The notes: generated by a model not told the origin, from the sequence alone. Positions 26,558-40,341 are shown, counted from the stretch's first letter. The stretch is 64,000 bases of DNA from Adiantum capillus-veneris (GCA_014529385.2 CM043952.1:157651057-157715056), one strand, 5' to 3'. Program-made: numbers and translations.

Positions 26558-26849
26558 GCAAAGACGGCCATACCTAGATTTTTTTTTTCTCTATACATAT
26601 TGATGGTTTTATCTTCATCGGATTGGGCACGGTCTCTTTCGATGGGCTTTCAAGTATCGCCAACGTTCACAATTGGACGGTGACTTTTGGAGTTTGCGAT
26701 CAACATTAACAATTGACTATGACGTGACAATATCAATTTAGCAACGCTAGTTGATTTGGTCGCGCTCATAGCCAGTTACGGTTTGGGTTTGACAAGTGAC
26801 TTTTTCTACAAGATATATCTTTTTTTTGGCTAGCACAACACATTACGCC

Positions 26850-28069
26850 ATGCATTCAGATATTGAAATGCGACATAAATTTGATTTTGAGCACCTTGCA
26901 CTAGTTCCGCGTGATGCTGTTGTCCCATAATCAATCACTCTCACGGAGGGTGCCGATGTGGTCAAATGACAGCATTGAATTGCAACCCATCCGAGAGTTT
27001 AGAGCACTGCAAAAATGTCACTAAGATGTATAATATGCTTGTGTTCATGCAAGAGTCGGCCAAGGGCCAAGTTAATGAACAGACTAGGGTTTTTGTGACA
27101 CACATGCTTGGTGGGAGAACCCCTAGTCTATGGGAGAAAGGCTCCAATCTGGATGGGTTGCACCTTCTCTCTCAAAAAGAGGTGGATGTTTTGTTAAAGA
27201 ATACTAAGCCATCTATTTTTAGAGGCGAAGAAAAGGAGTGCAACAAAGATAATTTGAATATATTCCTAAGCAAATGAGATGGGATTCACCATCTAAGACG
27301 CACTCTAGATAAAATCAAGGCATTGCAAACAGGTCTGACACTAGAGGGTAAGGCCTACAAATGGTAGGTGTCACTCAAGGAGAAGGGAATCATAACACAA
27401 ACCTGGGTAGCCTTCAAGGATGTGTTCAAAAAGGAATTTCTACCCACAAATAAAGTAGACTAAAAATGGTTTTCATGAGACAAGTGCCCTATGCATCAGC
27501 ATAAGACACTGTTGGAGTATATCTCACACTATCGTGATGTAAATCTCAAGCTGGAGGGTCTAGATACCTTTCAACAAGTGTGTGGGTTCATTACTGGGTT
27601 AACACCTGAGCTTAAGAAGCATGTTAAAATCAAAGACCCCAAGATTCTTGAGGGAGGGTCTAATGCAAGCGTATATACACAACAATCTTGATTAAAAAGC
27701 ACTGCATAACACTCACGTCTTGAACACTACACATGAAAATTCATGAACATAGCATCGGCATAATAAGACAAAATTTATAGTAGCTACATCTGATGCATCC
27801 AAGAAGCCCAAAGGGCCTAAGGACAAATGTCTAGTAAACAGTTTGAGAAGGCTAGAAGGAAAATCTATGTTTTACATATTTGGGAGTGGACATGGCTCAG
27901 ACACGGCAAACATGACTGTTTCAAGGAAAAGTTTGTTACCCAAGGTAAGGAGAAAGTGGTGCACATGGTGGAATTTCTATCTCTCAAGTCCTCCTCTCAT
28001 TTTCTCAATGTGGAAGTAACACACACTGAAGCGGTGCATGAGTGTTGTATTGTTGATGTCGTTTACTAG
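26850..28069 (+). pseudogene. gypsy gag remnant
   Basis: The N-terminal part FDFEHLALVPRDA resembles the gag start at 41223 (FDFEHVVQNQG). It continues with EGKAYKW and LEYISHYRDVNLKLEGLD, typical retrotransposon gag segments, and a degenerate zinc knuckle GHGKHDC-like near 27890-27920. Several stops and frame changes. Gag forms the particle that packages element RNA. Confidence 0.75.
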
Positions 28070-28160
28070 TCAAAAACATTGCCGATAAAAAGAAGGTCAA
28101 AGATATATCTTATCCTCAAAAGTTCTGATTTTCTTTGAAATTGCAAAGATTCTCCAATGA

Positions 28161-28352
28161 TGCCTTGCCTCGATCTGTCCTACCTTGAGCTTCAAACTCT
28201 TTGCTTTCCTCTGTACTCGCGAGAAGAGAGAATGTGAGGGGGTGTGCCATGGGCGATGCCTTGCCTCAATCTCTCTTACCTTCAGCTTCAAACTCTTTTG
28301 CCCTCCCCTATACTCGCTAGGAGAGATGATATGAAGGGGTGTGACTTGGGCA
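28161..28352. repeat. 96-bp tandem duplication
   Basis: TGCCTTGCCTC at 28161 and 28257 begins two adjacent diverged units that share CAGCTTCAAACTC-like and TGAGGGGGTGTG-like words. Confidence 0.8.
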
Positions 28353-28446
28353 TGCTTGCTTAGGGGAAAAAAGGGGTGGACCTTGGACTTGGGAGCCCAT
28401 TTGAACAACAAGCTCCCTATGTGATGGCCGGGAGAGCCAAAAATTG

Positions 28447-28447
<1 letters not shown>

Positions 28448-28538
<91 letters not shown>
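28448..28538. repeat. (GA)n microsatellite, about 90 bp
   Basis: Uninterrupted GA. Long Ser-Leu and Arg-Glu open frames here are artefacts. Confidence 0.95.
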
Positions 28539-28540
<2 letters not shown>

Positions 28541-31189
28541 CTACCAAAACTCTTTGTACAAAGGTGGAGAGAAAGAGAGTTGAAGAGATTCCAAATTCTC
28601 CCCTTTGCAATGTGCTCCCAATAAACCCAAGCTTGCACACATTTGTGCATGTCACTTTGGGCCTTTGGCTCCCTTCTTCTCCTCAAAAAGCCGTTCTCAC
28701 CATGTTTCTCCGTGCTCAACTCCTTCCCCACACTTCACATTGAGTTTTTCTAAAAATATGTCCACGACCTGCTTTGCTTAGCTTAGATCTCCTTAGGCTC
28801 ACGAGGAGGCACTGAAAGGCCGCTGATCCTCCTCCTTCCTTTTGCTTGTTGTTGTTGCTGTAGACGACCGCCATGACATCAATGTAGTTTTTTTAAAAAA
28901 CTTGAGTTTATACTAGGGTTGATCCACACTATTCCCACCGTGCAAGCAAGTGTACGTTTGATTTTATGCTCCAATTTTGGAAGTCTTTAAGCTCTCAAGG
29001 TAGCCAAGATTTAGCACATGGATGCTCAACAACTGGTATCACTCAATGTACTTGTTCTTTATTGCAATCAGATTCATCCCACCAAAGGGTTTTTAACTTG
29101 TTGGATTTAAACCAACTCAAAATACTCATGCAAAGCTCTAAGAATCCATGCAAGGCCTGGTGGTGATCACTCAGTGGTCATGGCATGCAAGGGGCAAGAA
29201 GGGGATTTACTATGGGTAAGATGATAAAAAAACCCCAAGATTTTTGCAAGTCAACCAAGTTCGTATGCATGATGCATGCATAATCATGCAAGCATAGACT
29301 AGCTTCTACAAAATATAAAATGAGGACGATTAAAGGTCAACATCTGACATGTCTTCTATAGGGGCTCAAGCTTTGACAAAGTGTGACTTCTTGGAGGAAT
29401 TGAAGTGTTCACATCACAGTTGTACATAAAAAATATCTACAACTATTGGGCCCTTCTCAAGGAATACCCAAAGTTGTGGGCTTCAAGGTTGGAGCTCATT
29501 CTAAGCTGTATTATGCAAATTCTAGGACAATTGGCAAGGCTTCACCATCTCCAGGAGAAAGATAGTAAGTCATCCAATTGTAGTAAAGGAAAAGACAGGT
29601 AAGTCATCCAATTGTAGTAAATGAAGGTAAGGCAAGGCATATTGTCGGCAAGGCAAAGATATTTCTATCATGCTTTTGCTTGATGAGGGAGACAAAGATG
29701 CTCGACATGGCCGACTATTCGTTACAGTTCAAGACGCTAGTGAGAGTTTCTCTTTCTTTATGTTTGAGTTTTGGGTTTGAATTTTTGCTAGGGCATGGAT
29801 CCTAGGCAAAGTTTTTCTACACTTAAACTGATTAAGACAATGGTCCTTGGTGAGGCACTACTTATCTGCATATGAGGCATCTTGCATCAACAAATAACAC
29901 CACAGGGTGATAAATATTTTGATGCCAATGATAGTGCTTCAACCAAGTCGGTAAGCAAGTTCAATTTACCACTTACAATTTTGAACTTATTAAATCTTGC
30001 AATTTTTTTCTGTAAAGCCAGCTTAGCCAAGCAAAAGTTGCTTTAATCAAGATATATTTGACAATCAGACGAATCTTTCTAGCTAAGTTTCTTAAGCTAT
30101 CTCCTTTCAACGCTAGGCAATCTAAGGTACTTGTATGATTCTCAACATGAAGTACAATTTGACACAATCGATTCTCTATGAAAGCTTGACAATGTCAATT
30201 TCATTTTTTCATGACATGTGTATGTTGCCAGGAGAATCTGTTAGCTATGAGCATAGAAACTCCATTATGTTTTATATTTACAATGTCCTTATGTGTAGCA
30301 TGGATTAAATTTTAGGCATATTGCATAGAAGCTTGCAAATTTTGGAATATGCTATTAGAATATGAACTTGGGGAGACTTTGCAACAAGTATGAATGATAT
30401 TTTACTAGGTGAAAATATGAACCAATCAAAGAGGGTATACATGGTACATACAACAGCTCTCACCCTAGCAGTATGCATGGCTATGAGCCAGCTTCAAGAA
30501 TAGACAACATAAGCAAATTGAAAGTCACTCCGCAGGGAGAATTTGTTTTTGAATTTGAAGACAACTAGCCGTAGAGGGGCAAAAAGGTTAGAAAATTCTA
30601 GGTTCCTCTTGTTTTTTTGTGTTTAAATCTTTAATTTGGAAAATATTTCCTATTGTGTAAAGTAAAGTGCTTTGGAAGACGTTTATCGAGAAGCAAGGCT
30701 TTTAACCTATGCCAAGTTCCTGCCCATTGATCTTGGATCAAGGATATTGGCACACACATTTCAAAAATTGGCAATATAGGGATATAAGCTCACATTTTAC
30801 TTATCGCAACATTGAAATGTGATGTATCCATGGTAGTACAGATTATGCAAGGCATGTATGGTATTAGCTCAAGTTGTTGAGACTATCATTGAAGCCAACG
30901 ACTTATCACTCTATTTCTTATATATATGCATGCATGGTGTGCCAATTAGGCAAACTTCATTCCAGCTCATCATTGTTTACGCTTTTGTTTATCACAACAC
31001 CTACTCTATCAAGGACGATTTTCTTCTCATAGAACTATTTAACCTTCTCTTTCATGTGTGCTATGAGCATAACATTTTCAATAAGCATTGGTCATGAAAA
31101 TGCAGGTTTGGATTATTTCTCCTAAATTCATGCACAGTAGGTGTTATGGCCCCCTAGTATTTAGCAAAGGAAAATTTGGAACAACATGC
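28539..31189 (+). other. decayed interior of the 23534-32461 element, unassigned
   Basis: Expected place of sense pol, but I recognise no reverse transcriptase motif. A 26-bp direct repeat including AAGTCATCCAATTGTAGTAAA lies near 29567-29625. The stretch around 28890-29060 has an ACTGGTATCACTCA word resembling a primer-binding site, which is too weak to call. Confidence 0.4.
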
Positions 31190-31720
31190 AAATTCATGAA
31201 ATTGATAGCTTATCAAGCATCTCTTGCACTACAGGTATAATATCTCTATGAGATGTATTGTGGGTCTACCAATCACTATACGAGGTCATGGCTTGGTATG
31301 GATGCTTGTAGATAGGTTGACTAAACTTTGTACATTTTACTCAATTCACTATTCAATCTCTATAGTTAACCAAGTTGGTTATTCATAATCTATAGCTTTC
31401 TCAGCAATATTGGAAGTAATTGTGTCCCAAGTTCACCAGTGATTTTTGGAGGATTGTCTGTAAACGGTTGGATAGAAACAACTTAATATATGTACTGCCA
31501 CTCATCTAGAGATGGATGGTCAGCTTGCAAGTATTAATCTAGTACTAAAGGATATGCTAAGAGCATACGTTAGTGATAATCAATCCAACCAAAAATATTA
31601 TCTCTCTTGTTTGGACTTTTCTTATTATGATGCAAAGCATGTTGTGACTAGGTTTGGTAGCTTCATTTCAATTATGGTGGGGTTGTTTACTAATAAGAAA
31701 TGATATAAAATCAAGGACTT
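31190..31720 (+). pseudogene. gypsy integrase remnant
   Basis: VGLPITIRGHGLVW and VDRLTKLCTF match the integrase core start, and MDGQLASINLVLKDMLRAYV matches the segment after the catalytic Glu. Several stops. Integrase inserts the DNA copy into the genome. Confidence 0.75.
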
Positions 31721-31760
31721 AATATTTACTGATGAGTTATGTCAGCATGTCAGTTCCATG

Positions 31761-32286
31761 GAAAGTTGAGAAGAGGTATTCTTACATGTTCCAACACCGT
31801 ATGAGACTTGGTTATTCATTTAGACACCTCTTAGTTTGGATACAAGCTAGTTACACCAATGGTTACAAAGGGATAATAATGTGGAAAATCAATTTTTTTT
31901 CTTGGTTTCCTTGAACCTCCTTCCGAACCATGTGTCAGTCAAATGGAAGGCTAGATCCATGAGGGATTCCACTATGGAAAACACTAGTGTTCTTACAAAG
32001 TTATCACCACTTTTGCTTTTTAGGAAAGTTGAGAAGAGGTATTCTTACACGTTCCAACACCCTATGAGACTTGGTTATTCATTTAGACACCTCTTAGTTT
32101 GGATATAAGCTGATTATACCAATGGTTACAAAGGGATAATAATGTGGAAAATAAATTTTTTTTATTGGTTTCCTTGAACCTCCTTCCGAACCATGTGTCA
32201 GTCAAATGGAAGGCTAGATCCATGAGGGATTCCACTATGGAAAACACTAGTGTTCTTACAAAGTTATCACCACTTTTGATTTTTAG
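31761..32286 (+). repeat. 263-bp tandem duplication over a chromodomain-like end
   Basis: Units 31761-32023 and 32024-32286 are nearly identical. Each encodes a decayed VSVKWKARSMRDSTMEN-type segment, comparable to VLVKWLDRPEEGSTWEN at 46081. Chromodomains guide some gypsy elements to chromatin. Confidence 0.85.
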
Positions 32287-32317
32287 GAAAAAAAATGCTT
32301 TTCAAAGGAGGGAGTAA

Positions 32318-32461
32318 TGTCAAGCCTAAGGTAGGAATGGGCAAGCTAAGGGTCAAGAAATACATGCAATAAAGGAGGGTCTCATAAATAGCATGGCCAA
32401 GGGCATATATAATGGTACAATTGGGTGATGAAGAGCATGTAATTTTCGCCTTGGTCTCACA
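32318..32461 (+). repeat. 3' LTR (144 bp)
   Basis: Starts TGTCAAGCCTAAGGTAGG and ends CTCACA, matching 23534-23676. Confidence 0.85.
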
Positions 32462-34470
32462 GAGAGGTTCAAAGATGGCCTCCACTTCATTAGAGGCAAA
32501 AATGGTTCTTCATCAAGGTGTTACTGGAACTATGAACCAAAATTTTGGTTGGTGGATTGATGGGATACATATGACTTGTTATGGTACAAACAAATAAATG
32601 TAAATTTGGTAATCACTCAACTACTCACAATTGTGTGGCAAATCTAAGTTGTCATACCTCCCTATGTAATGCACACTAGAGTCCACCATATAGATTCCAT
32701 TCTCATACCATCTAGACACATTTGAAAACCACTTGCACTCAAAGATGAAGGTGTGAAAGGCTCTAAAATCAAGATTTAGTATCCATTAAATTGTCCCACA
32801 ATAATTGACCTCATCACTATTTGTATCAAAGTTTTTTGTGACACCACAATTGATGGCGTCTTGATGCATGTGAATATGGCATGTACAAGAGTGTCATCCC
32901 TTTGACCACATAGAGTTTAAGGAAAGACACTTTAGGTAGAAAAAATACAATCAATTACAAAGATAAAATCAAGTAAAAACTACAATATGGTTTAGGCATA
33001 TCATTATTCTACCTTTGCCAAGCAACCTTGTACATACTCCCATTCTTTGTTGGTGACGTACTCTCTGTGTGCCTATGCTTTGCTCATTCTCTCATGGCTC
33101 CACTCAAGATTAATGAGATCTAGAAAACATGCAAGGTGTGGAGGAACTAGGGGTGCCCTCCTACCTCCATGAAATTTCTTCCATGCTTCCCTCTCTTGTA
33201 AATGCATTGCCTTTGCCATGGTCCACAAGTCCACCTACTTGGTCATAACCTTTGCATTGAGGATGCAAACAATATTGGCCACTTGGCATAGATCCATGTC
33301 CATGTTGACTAGTTTTCCCTTTCCAATTGGCAAATGTCAAGTCATCCTTGCATCCTCCTCATTTGCACATTCGAGGCATAGAGGGATCAACAAAAACCAA
33401 ATACTCTAAAATATATACAAACGCCTCTTGCATGATCCATCCTTTGGCCATGCATACCTCGTGCTGGGCCCATAGTCACACAAAATATTTGAGAGTATTT
33501 AAAAAACTCTCTAGAAAGAACATCCATCGTGCATACACTTCTCCACATATATCTATCTCCTTAACCATATGAACCACGAGATGGACTCGATTAACAAGAA
33601 AGGAATGAAAAAATGCATCCTGAATGGAACACACTATTTCCATGGCAAGCATTTAACCAGTAAGTATGGCATCTATTTTGTTTTATTTGGAGATTACAAA
33701 TCTACAAGATTACACTAAGTACATGATGAGATTTAGAGTATATAGAATACTTTAATGGAATAGAGATATGAAGTACCTTAGTAACTAGTCAATTTTGAAA
33801 ATAGATTTTCTCACTTTCTTGTCCCCAAATGTGCACATACTTATGGGCAAAATGAACTACAACATCAAAAGATCAAGTCAATATATTGTTTTAGTCATAC
33901 AAAAAATTCAATAGCTAAACTAAATGAGGGACAACATAAAAATTGAAGAATTACTTATAACATCTTGTGCTAATTGTAAGACTTCAACCCATATAATTGA
34001 ATGCTTCCTTTAGTGATCTCATGTATCCGTGTGCGAATATAGGTAATGTAACCTTTCACTCGATCAAGCGCGTCTTTGGTTAGAATCCATGGGGCTTTAG
34101 GAAGCACAATCTTTTCATTAGGTCCTTGTTGTGGAGTGGTTGATGTGGAGAGAGGTATTTCAAGGCCTTCAAATCCTCCCTCGTCCCCCCATTGAGTCTC
34201 TTTTGCTAGTAATGTGGTCCGAAAGGGTGTGAACAACACTTTTGAATCTGTGCATGGGATGCTAGAGGTGTTGAATTTTAGGTCCTTCTAATGTGAAAGC
34301 CTTAAAAATATGGAGTACCTTCGCATACCTTTTGGTGAAGTAAATGTGGGGGGGATCATTACTATAGTGCTCTTTCTAAATGCTTTCCCAATCTACCATT
34401 GTGCACTTTAGAGGGGTCTTCCCATTGCCTGAAAAGTAAACTTTTTCATATGCACATCTAGTTTGGGTAA
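32462..34470 (-). pseudogene. CACTA copy 2 transposase, 5' and middle part
   Basis: Reading right to left: GKTPLK-like (near 34420); IVLPKAPWILTKDALDRVKG (34070-34130); the DUF4218-like part with an intact Arg-Trp pair where copy 1 has a stop (plus-strand TCG at 33527-33529); a segment equivalent to 2560-2860 (33100-33330); and the DUF4216-like part (32640-32830) ending in TIFASNEVEAIFEPL, where the gypsy element cuts it. The part upstream of copy-1 position about 1370 is missing. Frame breaks and stops occur. Sequence similarity to copy 1 is high at the DNA level. Confidence 0.85.
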
Positions 34471-35799
34471 AATATTAACACTTTTCTAAAGGCTCAAAGG
34501 TTGTGATTCCATTTGAGGCAAAAATTGAGCCAAAGTAACTTTCACTCTGAACAACTAGATAACTAGGGCTAAGAATACTAAAACAAAAAAAGAACTGATA
34601 GGTTTTAAAATACCTTGTTATAACTATGTGAGATAAAACAGTTGGAAAAACTTGTAAAAATGGGCACCTAGATATTAATTACAATTATTATCTTGGGGCC
34701 TCAAGTGCAAATTTTTTTACCATCTGACAATACCACATGAGGCTAGAACATAGTATATTAAGATTTAGATTCAAGTTTGGTGTAATTTGGAGTTAAGAGT
34801 TGCTACATAGGCTTAGAATTCACTTAGATCTAACTACACATATAAAATTTGACTTATAAACTTGGAAACTAAATCAAACTCTATGAAACTTGATTTTATA
34901 TAGTGTGAATATCCAATACAAGTCAAAAATAATAAAAAATCCTTCTCTAATCCAAGATCTATTTTAAGCGTGATTATTACCTTCTATGCTAAAAATTCAA
35001 CTTTTGGAAAAAATTTAAAGGGGATTGGGTCTAGGGTAGTAATAGAGTGCTTGTGGAAAGTTTTAGGTAGTTTGGACAACTTTTGACTTGCATGACCACT
35101 TGAATTGCATCTGACATTGCTAGACACAGAAGCTGTTGAGAAATTGAGCTAAACTTGCCCAAAAACTATAAAACCCCATTTTGAGCTCATGGAAAACACA
35201 CATGGCTAGTGATGATCAACAAAAGTGAAAAATGATGATTTTATGACTCAATAGATATTAATCACGATTAGTATCTCCTCCTATCCAGAGAGCTCAATTT
35301 TGACATGTTTTGGCTTCCAAGGTTAGTAGACAAATCATACAGATAGCCTAAAAAATTTGAAGTCATTTATACATTGTTTGCTACTTGAATTTGAGTTTTG
35401 AGAAACTAAAAGTTACAGATTTATCCTTTGGCTACTTTGGTAGGGTTGAAGCTAAAATTTTTGGCCAAGAGTCCTTGTAACTAGTTGTAGATTAATAGAA
35501 TGACTTATATACCTTTGACTATATCGGAGTGATTGAGATCAAGCTTGGGCAATAGCCAGCTTGGACTTATGACAATTGAAACATGTTTGGTATTGGTTCA
35601 AAAGGCCAGGCATTTGTTTCATTGAGTAGTTTGAGTCTTTATGTACCTTAGTTCAAGCCGTGTCATAGCATATCAGGGTTATAATCAATAAATTGAGAGT
35701 AGCGTGTCCACTAAGGAGAGCATAAACCAAGGGGGACCGTAAGAGACCATAGTGGAAAAGTGTCTGATACTTACTCCAAATCAAGCTTAGAGATGTCTT
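34471..35799. other. AT-rich DNA, nothing recognised
   Basis: No coding motif or terminal repeat seen. It may contain the lost 5' LTR and leader of the following gypsy element; I could not find a partner copy. Confidence 0.4.
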
Positions 35800-38700
35800 C
35801 CTTTTCTACTAAATTGGGGTGCAAACCTCTCAGGGGTTCAAACACATATTTACCTTTTACAAGACCAGCAAATATGGGGCTCAAATTTATATGAACCCTA
35901 ATGAAGAGTATGTGGTAAGAGTTGATGACCACACAATTGAATTCAAGGAGGAGGTTAGAGCCAACAAATATGATACCTTCTACCTAGACCAAAATAGAGT
36001 GCAATATAGAATATTGAAAATCCCAACACTATGGACCGATGGATTTTGAAAGTTGACATGTTGATTCCAAACATGGCCACCAAAGTAGAACCACCAATGT
36101 CAAAATGAGAAGAGTATGACCAAGTAGATGTTAAACCTCTAAATCACATACTGACGGATAATCACATCTCAAAAGTTATTGTTCGGAGGATAATAATGTG
36201 AAGAATTTGTCATGGATAGCTCACGCTAAACTAGAGCAACTAACACTATTGAAAATCACGTAAATGTTTAAGATTAGGGTGAAATAGACCTTCCCATACA
36301 CCCCTTTACGGATTGTTATAATAGTAACTTTGTTATGATGACTCCAAAGGAGGTTAAATAGACCAAGTATCAGAGCTATTTGATCCAAGAGATGATCTTG
36401 GATGTGGGACCTAAAACATAATAAAAAATTGGACAAACAAAAATATCATTTGGCACTATGGCCAACCAATGGGATAGAGCAACCCAAATTAGCCATGTCA
36501 ATGATGGAAATTGGGTGAGAGGGACAAAAACCACCACAAATCAAGGATAAACGGGTGACACCAGATCCAAAAGAGGGCCTAATGAGTCACCACTACCAAG
36601 AAGTTGGTTTGAAGAATCAGATGGAGGACCACCAACCAAAAGAGCAGATGCTAAGCATAACAGTAGAGTCACACCAACTGATTTTCAAAAATGGGTCAAG
36701 GAATACAGTGGATCTGGGGATCCATATGGCCATATAGCAAGCTTCAGACAAGTACTAAGACCAAAGAGAATATCAAATTTCCATACTCAATTCAAGGGAT
36801 TTAAAATGACTTTAGAAGGTAAGGCTTTAGCATGATTTTAGACCATACCTATTGGATCCATTACAGATCTATCAACATTGGATGAGATTTGTTGTTGCTT
36901 GTTCAAAGATGGCAATCAAGCATAGCACAGTAGCACAAATCTATAGCTTAACACAAAAACAAGGGGAGTTTATAAGAAAATGTGTCAATTGAATGTCTGT
37001 AGTTGCAAATTCCAATTGAATAGAGACTTGTGTCATTATTTTTGGAAGGCTAACTCAACAAAGAGTTGCAAGATATTATGTATAACAAGAAACATACAGC
37101 CCTGGAAGCATGCATCCTAGATTCTACAGACTTAAGAGATAATTGCAAGATCTTCAATGAAGAGAGCATTGTTAAGGACATGCAAAACGTGCAAACCATG
37201 TCTAATGTGCCAACAAAGGTAGGACATATTACAACAGCTCATATGAATTCCATCGAAGACATGCTCAAGCGCATGAATGACATGATGAGCAATATGTAGA
37301 GGATGCTAGTGAGAGGGCCAATACAAGGTCCACCACAAGGATAGCCTATGGGACCATCAAGGCCATCTAAGTGGTGTGCCATTGAAGGAAAATGGATGAA
37401 CCATGAGACCAATGAGTGCTATTATAGACCCAAACATGATGGAAATGGGCCAATATGTGTGTATGAGACAACATGGACAAATGTCGAAACCACCCATGGC
37501 TATGGAGAGACCACAACCAGTACTAGGTTAACAACCACCCCTACCAAGAAACAATTTTGTGCCATTCAAGTATATTCTTCTTGAAGGACAAGTGGAAGAA
37601 CATGTTATGGTGCCAATTACACCCTACAATGAGGCTAGTTTGTCAATTGTGGTAGCAGAGGAAGGGTGGTATATTCAACCATAGACTACCATGGTGGAAC
37701 CGGTCTATCAAGCATCTATAAAGGCACATCGGTTTACTTTATTGAAAACCACAAAGCTAAACCACCCATGGTGAAAAAATTTCCAAAACTAAGAGCGAGT
37801 ATTGCCATAATTGTGGATCTGATGACAATTGGAAAAATGAATGTCCAGAGCCTGACAAGAATGCTAGACCAATCAAGGCTTATTACATGCATTGTGGAAG
37901 AAAAGATAGACACTATCTAGAGTATTGTCCTAGGAACACTACAAACAAAGAAAAAATAGCCATAAACATAGTACAAGTCATGTCGATTAGCTCCTCAGAC
38001 AGCCAACAACCTACGGTTCTAGTCAAGGTAGTGACAAGGGGACAAGCCGAGAAAAAAACCAGAAAAGTGCAAGCAATCCAGATAGTAGAAAGAAGTCTTC
38101 AAAAGACTCCAAGAAGGAGAGACACCAATGCTACAGACATAGGACACAACAACAACGTGGGAAATTTGAAGAAAAATCCCAGAAGATGTTCAAGAAGATA
38201 GCTAAGTTGATGTTGATAGATTTCAAAGAATCAAAGCCAATATGGGGAGGATTAGTGCTAGTAGACATAATCTATGAACCCATCAATGTGGCCTTAGAGT
38301 CCTTTCAAGTGGGCTTGAAAGTGGGTCAAGCATTGGAAACTAAATAGAAAACCTATCCAACACCTGGTATGGAAGTGGCAAAGGTGGAAGCTTACAAGAA
38401 TTTAATGCAAATAATGCAAAAAATGATGGAAGCATAGAAATCAAAGAAGGAAAACATAGGAAATAGGAAAAGGGATGAAACAAAACCATAACTAGTGGAA
38501 ACAAAAGACACTAAAGAAATGAGAGATTCTTTAGTTGAAGACAACAAACCTAAATTGGTGATACCAGACAATGAGGAAGGGCTCGATGGAATCCCATTGG
38601 TGGAGGAGGATCGGCCAAATCACTTATGGAAAAGAGTTAGAGAAGTAAACAATGTAAGCATGACTCTGAAATCAAATCCAATTGAGGAAGTTTGGCTAGA

Positions 38701-40341
38701 CCAACCACCTATGGAGTTAGAACGATAGTCTCTATATGGAGATTGGGGATTAGATCAAGCTTTTTAAAAGTCCAAACCCTCAAGACACTACCCTCATACT
38801 TGGGTGATAAAGAAGACACATCATTGGTTTGCAAGACCACAAAACTAGATCGAGCAAAGCAGAATCTAGATGTGGAAAACCTATAGTCTATGATGTCGAC
38901 ACCTATTAAATGTTCCATAAAATTGGGTCAATTGTTGAATATCAGACCGCATCTATGGAAAGATCCAAAAAGCACTTTAGAAAAAATGGGTATAACAAGG
39001 TTAACAAAAGAAAAATCTGAAGAGTTACGCTTAGAGAAATCTCAGGGAAAAGTTGTCAAATTTGTTCTTATAAACAAGACAAAAAGTTATTGCAAAGGAA
39101 ATGAGGAAAACACAACTCTTCTTATGTAGTATAATTATGTAACCACCCTGAAGGCCATACTAGACATTGAGGTAGGCATTTCCATAACAATAAAGGCACT
39201 CTAGGAAGCCTAGGAAATATGTGCAATTAGACAAACAAGAATGAAACTTCAATTGGTCGATGGACACATTGAATGACCCATGGGATTGTTTGAATACGTG
39301 ATAGTCATCTCATGCAGGATTGACTATGAACACACATTTTCCAATGTAGATTTGGGGGAAAATTGACTTTGAAATAATCTTGGGGCAACCTTTAACGAGA
39401 TAGTTTCAATTGATCCAAGACTAGGGAAATGATTATCTATGATTGAAACAGGTCAGATCAATTACAAGTGTAAACTTGAAATATCACTCGTATAAGGATG
39501 TCCTAAAAACACCAATCCAAGAGCTTGATTTTGAAACATTGGCCGATACTAAATTACCTTCTTGCTTGAACAAGGACACACCTATTTGGATATATGGAGA
39601 TTCAAAGAATGATAGTTTATTATGGGAGGATTGCATATTGAATTGAGAAGTGAACAATGCCAACTACATACCAAAATTCTTTCCGGAACATTTGTTCAAG
39701 CCATTTAATTGGACTCAAATATTGGGTACCATGGAACTCTGTGTCAATGAGTCTACACCAAACTTGTTTTGCGATGAAGAAGGCTAAGATATTTTTTGGA
39801 TCCAAGTGGTAACTATTGTACTATTGGATGAACAACAAATTTTTCTTTGATCACTATTGTGATGCTATAGACAAGCTAGAGGAGGAGACTCTTACCACAA
39901 ACAAATTTGACTTGTAAAAAAGAGCACATTAGAGAAAAACTATATTTTCAAGGAGGGGAAGATAAGTGTTTTGAGTTCTCTAATTAGAATTGGAGACAAC
40001 AATACAGATATCAAAAGAAACAAGAGAGTAGACTGAAAAGGAATCAAAACATGCCAAAAATAAAAGACAAGACACAATTGTTAATGATGGTTGATGTTGA
40101 GGATTGTATCAAGGATAAAATCATTGGTAGATACCCATCTCAAAAAAAAAAAAGGCAAAACAACAACCCAAAATGAACTGAAAACTGCAAAAACCATACA
40201 AAACAAAACAAAAGAAAAATGAAGCAAAAAGCTAGATACAAAGAGTTGAAAAGGACCTTGAAAGAGGTATCGGCCATTGAAATAGACTCAGATAGTGATA
40301 AACAAGGTGCTATTAGTGTTCCATCACATTACAAAAAGTAT
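35800..40341 (+). pseudogene. Tat/Athila-like gypsy element: gag and protease part
   Basis: Gag-like segments at 35819-36050 (TFYKTSKYGAQIYMNPNEEY) and 36760-37300 (FQGFKMTLEGKALA). Two zinc-knuckle-like motifs follow at 37797-37934: CHNCGSDDNWKNEC has Asn where His is expected, and YMHCGRKDRHYLEYC has Tyr where the first Cys is expected. A protease-like segment with DIEVGISI and LQLVDGHIEWPMGLFEYV lies at 39150-39300. Many stops. The element resumes at 46323 after a later insertion. I found no LTR for it. Confidence 0.7.

Larger units (their letters stand above)
23534..32461 (+). mobile_element. Ty3/gypsy (chromovirus-like) LTR retrotransposon, heavily decayed, inserted in CACTA copy 2
   Basis: Short LTRs at 23534-23676 and 32318-32461 bound the element; a primer-binding site follows the first and a purine tract AAAGGAGGGAGTAA precedes the second. 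Sense-strand gag lies at 26850-28069, an integrase remnant at 31190-31720 and a duplicated chromodomain-like region at 31761-32286. No sense reverse transcriptase is recognisable. The insertion splits the CACTA transposase at the codons equivalent to 3470-3482 of copy 1. No clean 5-bp duplication remains (GGAAA left, GAGAG right). Confidence 0.82.

Noticed and set aside
28890..29060. LTR end plus primer-binding site ACTGGTATCACTCA
   Set aside because: No partner LTR found and the match to TGGTATCAGAGC stops after eight bases.
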